A stretch of DNA of 64,000 nt from Chryseolinea soli (GTDB lineage: Bacteria; Bacteroidota; Bacteroidia; Cytophagales; Cyclobacteriaceae): positions 4,030,001 to 4,094,000 of the forward strand of contig NZ_CP032382.1 of NCBI RefSeq assembly GCF_003589925.1. Direction: 5' to 3'. How positions within the stretch are numbered: the stretch's first letter is position 1; each line of letters opens with the position of its first letter. The notes below the pieces were generated by a model. It ran no database searches and had not been told where the DNA came from. It worked only from the letters and a program-made list of their open reading frames with translations. Of this stretch, positions 57,934-64,000 are shown in pieces. A program made the translations under genes and the position numbers.

Positions 57934-59142
57934 TCAATCCCGTTTATTCAACGCGAACATTTCGAAAAGTTCTTTTTCTCCAGCCAGCGTTTGCGCCACC
58001 CATTCCCCCAGCGCCGGCCCGTGCTTGAACCCGTGGCCCGATCCGCCGCCCAGCAAAAAGAGATTCTGCGTCTCTGGGTGAAGATCGAAAATGAAATTCC
58101 CGTCGGTGCTGTTTTCATAGGGGCAAACACGGCTCTCACCCAGCGGTGCGTCTTTGAGCAACGGAAAACGATGGGCCAGAAATTGACGCGCGCGTTGCAA
58201 TGCCGCGGGGGTCAGGGTGTGATCGCCATTCGTGGGATCGAAGATCTCGCCGCGAATGTCGACGCCGATTTTAAAACCGCGGTGAGCGTTGCCGGGGATG
58301 CCGTAGTAAAAATCTTTTCCATCCACATCCACCCAAACCGGGAGGCGCTCAAACGCTGCGGCGTGCTGGGACGGTGGCCCGAAATAATATACCTCTTGCT
58401 TGGTGCAGTACACCTGTTCGCGAAGCAATTGAGGGAACAAGTCACCCAGCCAGGAGCCACACGCGAAAATAAAGGCGTCGGCTTGAAGGGATTCTCCATT
58501 GGAAAGTGACAAACGGTTCACATCCTTGTGAACATCGCCCATCGGCATCACGTGTGCCTGGATAAATTCTCCGCCCTCTTCAACAAATGCGGCCTGCACG
58601 GCCTGTACAGACTCACGGGCTTTCAAATAGCCGCCGTAGGGATCAAGATAGCCGTGATGCAAATCCTGTGCGTTGATTTCCGGGTAGCGGCGGTTTATTT
58701 CCTCGGTGGATAAATATTCATACTCCATCCGTTGTTGTTGCGCGAAGGCGATCGAGTCGTCTACCAATGGTGTCTGGGCTTCATAGCACATCCAGAGCAC
58801 GCCGGTGTTGAAGAATAATTTTTTGTCAAAGCGTGCCTGATTTTCCTTCCACAGTTCCAGGGCGCGCACGTTGAGGTTGAAGTAGGTTTCGTTGGCGCCA
58901 TAGGTGGAACGGATCACGCGGGTCTCGTCGCCTGAACTGGACCGCACGTTGCCGGCGCCCCAGGCGTCCACCAGGGTTACCCGGAAGCCCTTGCGCAGGA
59001 GGTAGAGTGCCGACCATCCTCCAAAAGCACCCGCGCCCACCACCACGACGGATGCTCCTGTGGGAAGCGAGGGATTCCGTTTCGGTGTCCCGGTTTCAGC
59101 GCGGGTCCGGGGAGCAAACGTGTTCAGGTTGGGGGATGCCAT
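57934..59142 (-). CDS. solA: FAD-dependent amine oxidase, sarcosine/N-methyltryptophan oxidase type
   Basis: A 402-residue DAO-superfamily flavoenzyme. The FAD-binding VVVVGAGAFGGWSALYLLRK lies at about 31-50, a family-typical SSSGDETRVIRSTYG follows, and CPYENSTDGNF near 340 contains the cysteine that carries covalent FAD in monomeric sarcosine oxidase and MTOX. It ends with GGGSGHGFKHGPALGEWVAQ. About 25 residues precede the dinucleotide fold without signal character. It sits 9 bp downstream of pyrE. Symbol by resemblance; the amine substrate is unknown. Confidence 0.87.
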   Translation of the reverse strand: MASPNLNTFAPRTRAETGTPKRNPSLPTGASVVVVGAGAFGGWSALYLLRKGFRVTLVDAWGAGNVRSSSGDETRVIRSTYGANETYFNLNVRALELWKENQARFDKKLFFNTGVLWMCYEAQTPLVDDSIAFAQQQRMEYEYLSTEEINRRYPEINAQDLHHGYLDPYGGYLKARESVQAVQAAFVEEGGEFIQAHVMPMGDVHKDVNRLSLSNGESLQADAFIFACGSWLGDLFPQLLREQVYCTKQEVYYFGPPSQHAAAFERLPVWVDVDGKDFYYGIPGNAHRGFKIGVDIRGEIFDPTNGDHTLTPAALQRARQFLAHRFPLLKDAPLGESRVCPYENSTDGNFIFDLHPETQNLFLLGGGSGHGFKHGPALGEWVAQTLAGEKELFEMFALNKRD

Positions 59143-59150
59143 AAGCGGGA

Positions 59151-59801
59151 TTATTTCTTCCAGTTGGCCGGATCAACACGCCAGGCTTTCAGCGACGTCA
59201 CCTGGTCTTCGTTGATGTATTTTTCTTCCTGGGCATATTTCAGCAGATGGCTGTAGTCGCTGAGGCAGATGAGGGAGGTGTTGGCTTCATAGAAGTTGCG
59301 CGTGGCAATATCGAAACCGTAGTTGAAAATGGAGACCATGCCCAACACTTCGAAGCCGGCCTCGCGCAGGGCTTGTGCCGCCTTGAGGGAGCTGCCCCCG
59401 GTAGAGACCAGGTCTTCGACGACCACCACTTTCTGACCTTTCACCACACGGCCCTCGATCAGGTTTTCCATGCCATGATCTTTTGGTTTAGGGCGGACGT
59501 ACAGAAAGGGGAGGTTCAAGGCCTCGGCCACCAGGGCACCTTGCGCAATCCCTGCCGTGGCCACACCGGCGACGGCCTCCAGGGTAAAGAAATTTTCGCG
59601 AATGGCCTGCACCAGTGCATGCTTAATGGCGGTCCGGATCTCGGGATAGGAGAGGGAAAGCCTGTTATCGCAGTAAATGGGCGATTTCCAGCCTGAACTC
59701 CACGTAAAAGGTTTATCCGTGTTCAATTTGATGGCCTGAATTTGCAGCAACATGGCCGCGACCTTGGCGGCGGTTTCTTCTTGGACTTTGATGATCGGCA
59801 T
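59151..59801 (-). CDS. pyrE: Orotate phosphoribosyltransferase
   Basis: A 216-residue enzyme of UMP synthesis that joins orotate and PRPP. The PRPP-binding motif VVVVEDLVSTGGSSLKAAQA lies at about 124-143, preceded by FTWSSGWKSPIYCDNRL and VAGVATAGIAQGAL. Length is typical. It is the first gene of the minus-strand pair with the flavoenzyme and is divergent from the NUDIX gene at 59970. Confidence 0.96.
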   Translation of the reverse strand: MPIIKVQEETAAKVAAMLLQIQAIKLNTDKPFTWSSGWKSPIYCDNRLSLSYPEIRTAIKHALVQAIRENFFTLEAVAGVATAGIAQGALVAEALNLPFLYVRPKPKDHGMENLIEGRVVKGQKVVVVEDLVSTGGSSLKAAQALREAGFEVLGMVSIFNYGFDIATRNFYEANTSLICLSDYSHLLKYAQEEKYINEDQVTSLKAWRVDPANWKK

Positions 59802-59969
59802 AATGCCGAAAGGTAGAATTAAAAATCGTTCCGGTAAATGCCGGGTACCCCGAACCGCCCGTAGAAAAAAAACTTATTTGCCGGCAGTAAAAAATCCCGA
59901 ATCCACCTTGCCACCTTGAGAATTATTCGCTCTTTTGCGAACATGGTTAAGTTGTAAACTCATCGCCCC

Positions 59970-60656
59970 ATGATCATTTTTATCAACGACATTCCCGTCC
60001 GAATCCTCAAGGCAGATGAACAACCCGGTGAAGGGCGTGTGAACCATATCATCGACGCGGCCCAGGAACCCGTCACGCTGGCAAAGCTCATCTATCACGT
60101 GTGGATCCAAAACGTGGGCGAACAGGAATTGAACACCCTGCTCAACTTTCTGGATGCCAAAGTGCCCACGAGCGTGCTCTCGATCAGCGTTTCCGTAAAG
60201 GACTACGATGTGGCAAAGCAATATCTCCGCAGCAAATTCAAAGTGGTGAAAGCCGCCGGCGGCCTTGTGCGCAAAAAGGATAAATTCCTCATGATCTACC
60301 GTCTCAAAAAATGGGATCTGCCAAAAGGCAAACGCGAGAAAGACGAAACCAGCAAACAAGCTGCCGTGCGCGAAGTGGAGGAGGAATGCAACGTGACCGT
60401 GAAGCTAGGCCAAAAGATCTGTACCACCTGGCACACCTATACCATGAACAAGCGCGCCATGATCAAAAAAACGCGCTGGTACGTGATGGACATCGTCGAC
60501 GACACACGCATGAGACCCCAACCCACCGAAGACATCGAGGAAACCCGTTGGATGAATCGCAAGGAAGTGTATCACGCGTTGGAACACTCTTACAAATCGA
60601 TCAACTATGTGTTCGAGCAGTACTATGAGGTGATGGAGATCAATCCCGCCAAATAG
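59970..60656 (+). CDS. NUDIX hydrolase with N-terminal extension
   Basis: A 228-residue protein. The first 95 residues are a family-specific domain without known function (MIIFINDIPVRILKADEQPG). The NUDIX part holds AAGGLVRKKDKFLMIYR, then the box GKREKDETSKQAAVREVEEE followed by CNV. The final glycine of the consensus Gx5Ex7REUxEExGU is an asparagine here, while the catalytic glutamates are kept. Substrate unknown. It converges with coaD, only 3 bp apart. Confidence 0.88.
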   Translation: MIIFINDIPVRILKADEQPGEGRVNHIIDAAQEPVTLAKLIYHVWIQNVGEQELNTLLNFLDAKVPTSVLSISVSVKDYDVAKQYLRSKFKVVKAAGGLVRKKDKFLMIYRLKKWDLPKGKREKDETSKQAAVREVEEECNVTVKLGQKICTTWHTYTMNKRAMIKKTRWYVMDIVDDTRMRPQPTEDIEETRWMNRKEVYHALEHSYKSINYVFEQYYEVMEINPAK

Positions 60657-60659
60657 CGC

Positions 60660-61118
60660 TTAAAGCGAATAGGGGATAAATTCCGAAACATCTCCACCAT
60701 ACTTGTGCACTTCGCGGATGATGGACGAACTGATCCAGGCCAGCTGCGGGGTGGTGATCAAAAATACCGACTCCATTTCTTCATAGAGTTTCCGGTTCAC
60801 TTGCGAGATGCTGTTTTCGTATTCAAAGTCGGTCGTGTTTCGCAGTCCTCTTAGCAAGAAACGCGCGCCGTTCTTCCGGGCAAACCCGGCCGTCAGCTCC
60901 GAGAACTTCACCACTTTGATGTTGGGATATTTTTGAAATGCCGTCTGGATGCGCTCCACCATGAAGTCGATCTCGAAATAGCGCGTGCTCTTTTGACTGT
61001 TGTAGCCAATGGCGATGATGATCTCGTCAAAAAGCTGGAGTCCGCGGAGTACGATGTCTTCGTGTCCTTTGGTGAAGGGATCGAACGATCCGGGAAAAAG
61101 AGCAATGCGTTTGGCCAT
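60660..61118 (-). CDS. coaD: Phosphopantetheine adenylyltransferase
   Basis: A 152-residue enzyme of coenzyme A synthesis. The nucleotidyltransferase motif ALFPGSFDPFTKGHEDIV lies at about 6-23; LLRGLRNTTDFEYE and the ISSSIIRE motif (about 130-137) follow. Length is normal. It is followed on the opposite strand by the NUDIX gene and preceded by DUF3822, a linkage conserved in Bacteroidota. Confidence 0.97.
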   Translation of the reverse strand: MAKRIALFPGSFDPFTKGHEDIVLRGLQLFDEIIIAIGYNSQKSTRYFEIDFMVERIQTAFQKYPNIKVVKFSELTAGFARKNGARFLLRGLRNTTDFEYENSISQVNRKLYEEMESVFLITTPQLAWISSSIIREVHKYGGDVSEFIPYSL

Positions 61119-61182
61119 GGGGTGGAGCGTTAAGGTCGGGAGAGCGCGTATTTTTTATTTGCCCCGTGTGGCATGGGCAAAA

Positions 61183-62070
61183 TCAATGGATCAGGTGGAT
61201 GCTGTACAGATCGAAGTAATGGTGCTCGGGCACTTCGTCGAAGGCGTAGCCGAAGCTGAGGTCGTCTGGTTCGCCGCCGAAAGTGACGTTGCTGATGTAT
61301 TTGTAGAATTCGTGGTAATGGGGCGAATTCTTGCCGATGTAGCCCCATAAAATGACCTGGCTGGTTTGCTGATCCATGTTCAGCGACTTCATCACCAGCA
61401 TGATGTAGCGGATATAATCCGAAAATTGCTTGATGGCAAACTGGTTGTAATACAACAGCTTTTTGTCGCGGCAAGCCAAAATGTGGAGCTTGAAGCGGTC
61501 CACATAAATGTACAATGGATTGTCTTTGCGCTTCTCAGCAAACTGCATGGTGCCCTCGATGAGGGCGGCTGACTGGTGCGTATAGACCGGTGGGTTGTTG
61601 GGATATACGCTGTTGAGCCATGCCCGTAAGCTGCTGCTCATGGCAAACACGGTCACGGCCTGTGAGCGTTCATTGAACGACGCCAGCACATCTTCCTTGG
61701 CGGGATCGATGTGGGCATTGAATTTCAGATAGTCGGCGATCGACGACTCGGCAAACAACGCCTGCGGCACCTGCACGAACTTCGGATTCTTTACCGAGAC
61801 TTTTATCTTTTGCCAAAAGTTCGCTTTCAGCAACGCGTGCGAATCGAACAGTTGGTCCAGAATGTGGATGAGTTCTTCGTTGGAGGTGAGGTTGGGGAGA
61901 ACAAAGTCCTCCAGGAGCAATACCTTCTCGTCTTCGGGCCGGATGACGGAGAGCTGGAAATCGCGCGCACCGATATTGATCAGCAGGTGATATTGATGAA
62001 GGAACTCTTCATCAAAAAGATCATCCTTGATTTTTCGGATCAATTTGTAGGTAAGCGTCGTAGTCTCCAA
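61183..62070 (-). CDS. DUF3822-family protein
   Basis: A 295-residue protein with ASKHA-like alternating strands (LLINIGARDFQLSVIRPEDE, NPLYIYVDRFKLHILACRDK and YYNQFAIKQFSDYIRYIMLV). DUF3822 is confined to Bacteroidota and usually lies beside coaD, as here (64 bp). No catalytic role is established. Confidence 0.9.
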   Translation of the reverse strand: METTTLTYKLIRKIKDDLFDEEFLHQYHLLINIGARDFQLSVIRPEDEKVLLLEDFVLPNLTSNEELIHILDQLFDSHALLKANFWQKIKVSVKNPKFVQVPQALFAESSIADYLKFNAHIDPAKEDVLASFNERSQAVTVFAMSSSLRAWLNSVYPNNPPVYTHQSAALIEGTMQFAEKRKDNPLYIYVDRFKLHILACRDKKLLYYNQFAIKQFSDYIRYIMLVMKSLNMDQQTSQVILWGYIGKNSPHYHEFYKYISNVTFGGEPDDLSFGYAFDEVPEHHYFDLYSIHLIH

Positions 62071-62228
62071 AGTTAGTGCCGGGTTATCATGGGTTATCGC
62101 ATGAGCCGACGCAAACGCTTGAGCGGAGAAGAATGGTCGAAACCGTCCGGTATCCAGTCAGGGTTCACGTTGTGCAATAATAATTATTTTAAAGGGGAAA
62201 TCACAAAGTGGAATTTGCGGAACGTCAA

Positions 62229-62693
62229 TTAAATACGATAAAATCCGGATAGCTGTCGCAGATCATCGGGGGTGCGGGCAAGGCGGAAGATGCCGTGCAA
62301 CGCTCCAGCGGGTAGGCGTTGGATTTCGTCTGGGGTCATGAATTTTACGGCGGCGATCAATTGGAGCTCGGGATCGTGGCCGGCCTTCAGTTCACCGCCG
62401 GTTTGTGTCACTTCGAAGAACAGCTCGATCGCGTGCAACGGAGGTTGAATGAACTCGCAGCCAAAGCGAAAACGGGGAGCGTCGACAAACAAGCCGGTTT
62501 CCTCGCGATATTCGCGTTTTAGGGCCTCTTCCAGCGATTCGCCTACTTCTACGCCACCGCCCGGAGGTGCCCAGAAGTCGCCCTCCCGCAGCATTTGGTG
62601 GTTCACTAGCAGGAGGCGGTCGCCCTGCCAGCAAAGACCGCAGGCGCGCACCCGCACCTTGTGACCATAGGTTTCGCTGATTTTTGCATCCAT
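62229..62693 (-). CDS. NUDIX hydrolase
   Basis: A 154-residue single-domain NUDIX protein with a complete box GGVEVGESLEEALKREYREE followed by TGL, in which all acidic metal ligands are present. The N-terminus (KVRVRACGLCWQGDRLLLVN) is the usual first strand pair. It probably cleaves a nucleoside diphosphate derivative. The 158-bp gap to DUF3822 is not annotated further. Confidence 0.9.
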   Translation of the reverse strand: MDAKISETYGHKVRVRACGLCWQGDRLLLVNHQMLREGDFWAPPGGGVEVGESLEEALKREYREETGLFVDAPRFRFGCEFIQPPLHAIELFFEVTQTGGELKAGHDPELQLIAAVKFMTPDEIQRLPAGALHGIFRLARTPDDLRQLSGFYRI

Positions 62694-62812
62694 TCGGTTA
62701 CCGGTAAGGCAAAAATGATATTGACCGTAAATTCGTGGATTCCGGCGTAGAAATTTTCATATTCTGGCAGAATTGTTGAATGAAGGTTTTAAATTTGAAA
62801 AAAACATTAGGT

Positions 62813-63238
62813 ATGAAGAAGAATTTGTTCATGATCATTTTCCTGGCCGTGGCAGCACAAGGTTTCGTACTGCAAGCCAGCGCACAAACCGCCGCTGCAA
62901 ACGGTGCTGTGATCACGTTTGAAAAGAAAACACATGATTTCGGCGACATCGTTCAAGGTGACAAGGTTGAGCAAGTATTTAAATTTACCAATACCGGAAC
63001 GGAACCCCTGATCATCACCAACGTGCAGGTGACCTGCGGTTGCACCACGCCGAAAGGCTGGCCCCGCGATCCCATCGCTCCCGGTGGCAAAGGTGAAGTG
63101 ACCATCGCTTTCAACAGCGCCGGTAAAATGGGTAAACAGAACAAAGTGGTAACGATCGTTTCCAACGCCGTTAACGCCGATGGAGCACAGATCTCGTTCA
63201 CGACAAACGTGCTGGAGAAAAAAGTGCAACAGCCTTAA
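62813..63238 (+). CDS. DUF1573-domain exported protein
   Basis: Start ATG 62813 gives 141 residues with signal peptide MKKNLFMIIFLAVAAQGFVL...SAQ; ATG 62780 upstream would place eleven extra residues before it. The single DUF1573 immunoglobulin-like domain shows KKTHDFGDIVQGDKVEQVFK, FTNTGTEPLIITNVQVTCGC and APGGKGEVTIAFNSAGKMGK. It is probably periplasmic or surface-attached. Abundant in Bacteroidota; function not settled. A bidirectional terminator follows. Confidence 0.92.
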   Translation: MKKNLFMIIFLAVAAQGFVLQASAQTAAANGAVITFEKKTHDFGDIVQGDKVEQVFKFTNTGTEPLIITNVQVTCGCTTPKGWPRDPIAPGGKGEVTIAFNSAGKMGKQNKVVTIVSNAVNADGAQISFTTNVLEKKVQQP

Positions 63239-63260
63239 TCAGGTTCTGTCAAAAGACATA

Positions 63261-63289
63261 AAAAAGCCATTCGGAATGAATGGCTTTTT
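63261..63289 (+). terminator. Bidirectional terminator
   Basis: AAAAAGCCATTC/GAATGGCTTTTTT with loop GGAAT (12-bp stem). It serves DUF1573 on the plus strand and, with its A-tract, probably the DUF423 gene on the minus strand. Confidence 0.88.
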
Positions 63290-63320
63290 TATGGTTGAGA
63301 TTTTGAGAACCGATGGTGAA

Positions 63321-63695
63321 CTATTTTTTGAGTACTCCAAGAAAAAGGAATACCCATCCCAGGATAAACAGCACGCCTCCCAATGGCGTCACCGCGCCCA
63401 GCACACCCAGGCCGGTGAAACAAAGCACAAACAAACTGCCGCTGAAAAGGAAGATGCCGAGAAAGAAAAACAACCCGGCATAGTACAGTTTCTTCGAGGA
63501 GAATTGACCCATTAACAGCCCCACCGCCAACATGGCCAGCGCATGATAGAACTGATAGCGGACGGCCAACTCGTAGGTGTCTAGCCGTCCCGTGGCGGTT
63601 AATGTGGGTTTGAGCGCATGTGCTCCAAAGGCTCCGACCATGACAGCGAGGCATCCCATAACGGCCGCGCTCAGAAGTGTGTTTCGTTGATTCAT
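63321..63695 (-). CDS. DUF423-family inner-membrane protein
   Basis: A 124-residue protein of four hydrophobic helices. The DUF423 signature is present: [20 protein letters not shown], then [20 protein letters not shown], and [20 protein letters not shown]. Role unknown. Its start overlaps the end of the YggS-like gene by 4 bp. Confidence 0.92.
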   Translation of the reverse strand: MNQRNTLLSAAVMGCLAVMVGAFGAHALKPTLTATGRLDTYELAVRYQFYHALAMLAVGLLMGQFSSKKLYYAGLFFFLGIFLFSGSLFVLCFTGLGVLGAVTPLGGVLFILGWVFLFLGVLKK

Positions 63696-64000
63696 TTTTG
63701 ATTTTCGTAATGACGTTCGCCAAAGATAGCCGATCCCACCCGCACCAGCGTGCTGCCTTCGGCCGCGGCAATTTTATAATCGCTGCTCATGCCCATCGAC
63801 AGTTCCTTCATGACGGCATGAGGAGGCAGTGCAGCGGATCTTAGTTTTTCAAAAAAAGTTTTCAGGCCGTGAAATTCTTTGCGGATCTGTTGCTCGTCTT
63901 CCGTGAGCGTGGCCATGCCCATGAGGCCCTGCACTTCAATATGCGTCAGGCCGGCAAACGCGGTGGATTGAAAAAGTTGCAACACTTCGTCTTCGGAAAA
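63692..64000 (-). CDS. yggS: YggS-family PLP-binding protein, 5' part missing
   Basis: The reverse strand is open from the right edge to a stop at 63692, so only the last 102 codons are present. They include [20 protein letters not shown] and [31 protein letters not shown], the conserved C-terminal signature of YggS/YlmE/PROSC. Members bind PLP and help keep its level steady, without clear racemase activity. Followed by DUF423 with a 4-bp overlap. Confidence 0.92.
   Translation of the reverse strand, partial: FSEDEVLQLFQSTAFAGLTHIEVQGLMGMATLTEDEQQIRKEFHGLKTFFEKLRSAALPPHAVMKELSMGMSSDYKIAAAEGSTLVRVGSAIFGERHYENQK

Noticed and set aside
1..64000. tRNA genes, prophage or insertion sequence
   Set aside because: I looked for T-loop and CCA-like patterns, transposase DDE patterns and integrase motifs by eye and found none; a tRNAscan-SE and ISfinder run would settle it.

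Overview
The window looks like a chromosome segment from a free-living Bacteroidota, most probably a Cytophagales soil or sediment lineage of the Chryseolinea/Ohtaekwangia type. This placement is inferred from gene content, since no rRNA gene is present. The pointers are a large TonB-dependent receptor with a carboxypeptidase-regulatory N-terminus, TonB_C-domain lipid/periplasm proteins, a DUF3822-coaD pair, DUF1573, MacB/FtsX-type orphan permeases, several ECF sigma factors, weak use of Shine-Dalgarno sites, and promoter-like TAnnTTTG elements. Base composition is moderately GC-rich in the core (one line inside tsaD counts to about 58% GC) and drops sharply in one island (about 35% in a counted line near 24.0 kb).

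Layout: 1-6 kb carries housekeeping genes (partial threonine aldolase, asnS, rpoN, a membrane protein, a crotonase). 6-7.7 kb holds a sigma-54 activator without a DNA-binding domain and the RNase P RNA gene, both on the minus strand. 8.5-11.7 kb is an ECF sigma operon with small membrane proteins, then an alpha/beta hydrolase with TPRs. 12-18.8 kb has a TonB-dependent receptor plus glycerophosphodiesterase and an ABC permease. 18.8-22 kb has a TetR regulator divergent from a DUF1772-like/cupin pair with matched operator-like sites and a 14-bp tandem repeat, then a tandem pair of TonB_C proteins.

22.2-29.7 kb is the accessory region. It contains an AT-rich two-gene island (XRE regulator plus a 1280-residue TIR-like/STAND NTPase with a long helical C-terminus, a likely antiphage defence gene), an unknown coiled-coil gene, a hairpin-rich non-coding stretch with a 22-bp palindrome and an eight-unit 42-bp tandem array, and a coupled two-gene operon of unknown function.

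29.8-39.9 kb returns to core genes: lipoproteins, DUF2279, tamB, tsaD, thioesterase, smpB, NlpC/P60 and HNH. 39.9-43 kb is a non-phosphorylative sugar cluster (SDR, FAH-family hydrolase, FucP-like symporter). 43-47.8 kb is a TPR-CHAT protease facing an ECF sigma/anti-sigma operon, a possible peptidase signalling module. 48.2-52.4 kb contains a free-standing LuxR HTH, fabF behind a perfect 22-bp TetR-type palindrome, an MlaEF transporter pair and an SDR. 52.5-64 kb carries a GH32 fructanase lipoprotein, a glycosyltransferase/SDR pair, folA, fmt, a sarcosine-oxidase-like flavoenzyme, pyrE, NUDIX genes, coaD, DUF3822, DUF1573, DUF423 and a partial YggS gene. I saw no tRNA, rRNA, CRISPR array, transposase or integrase.
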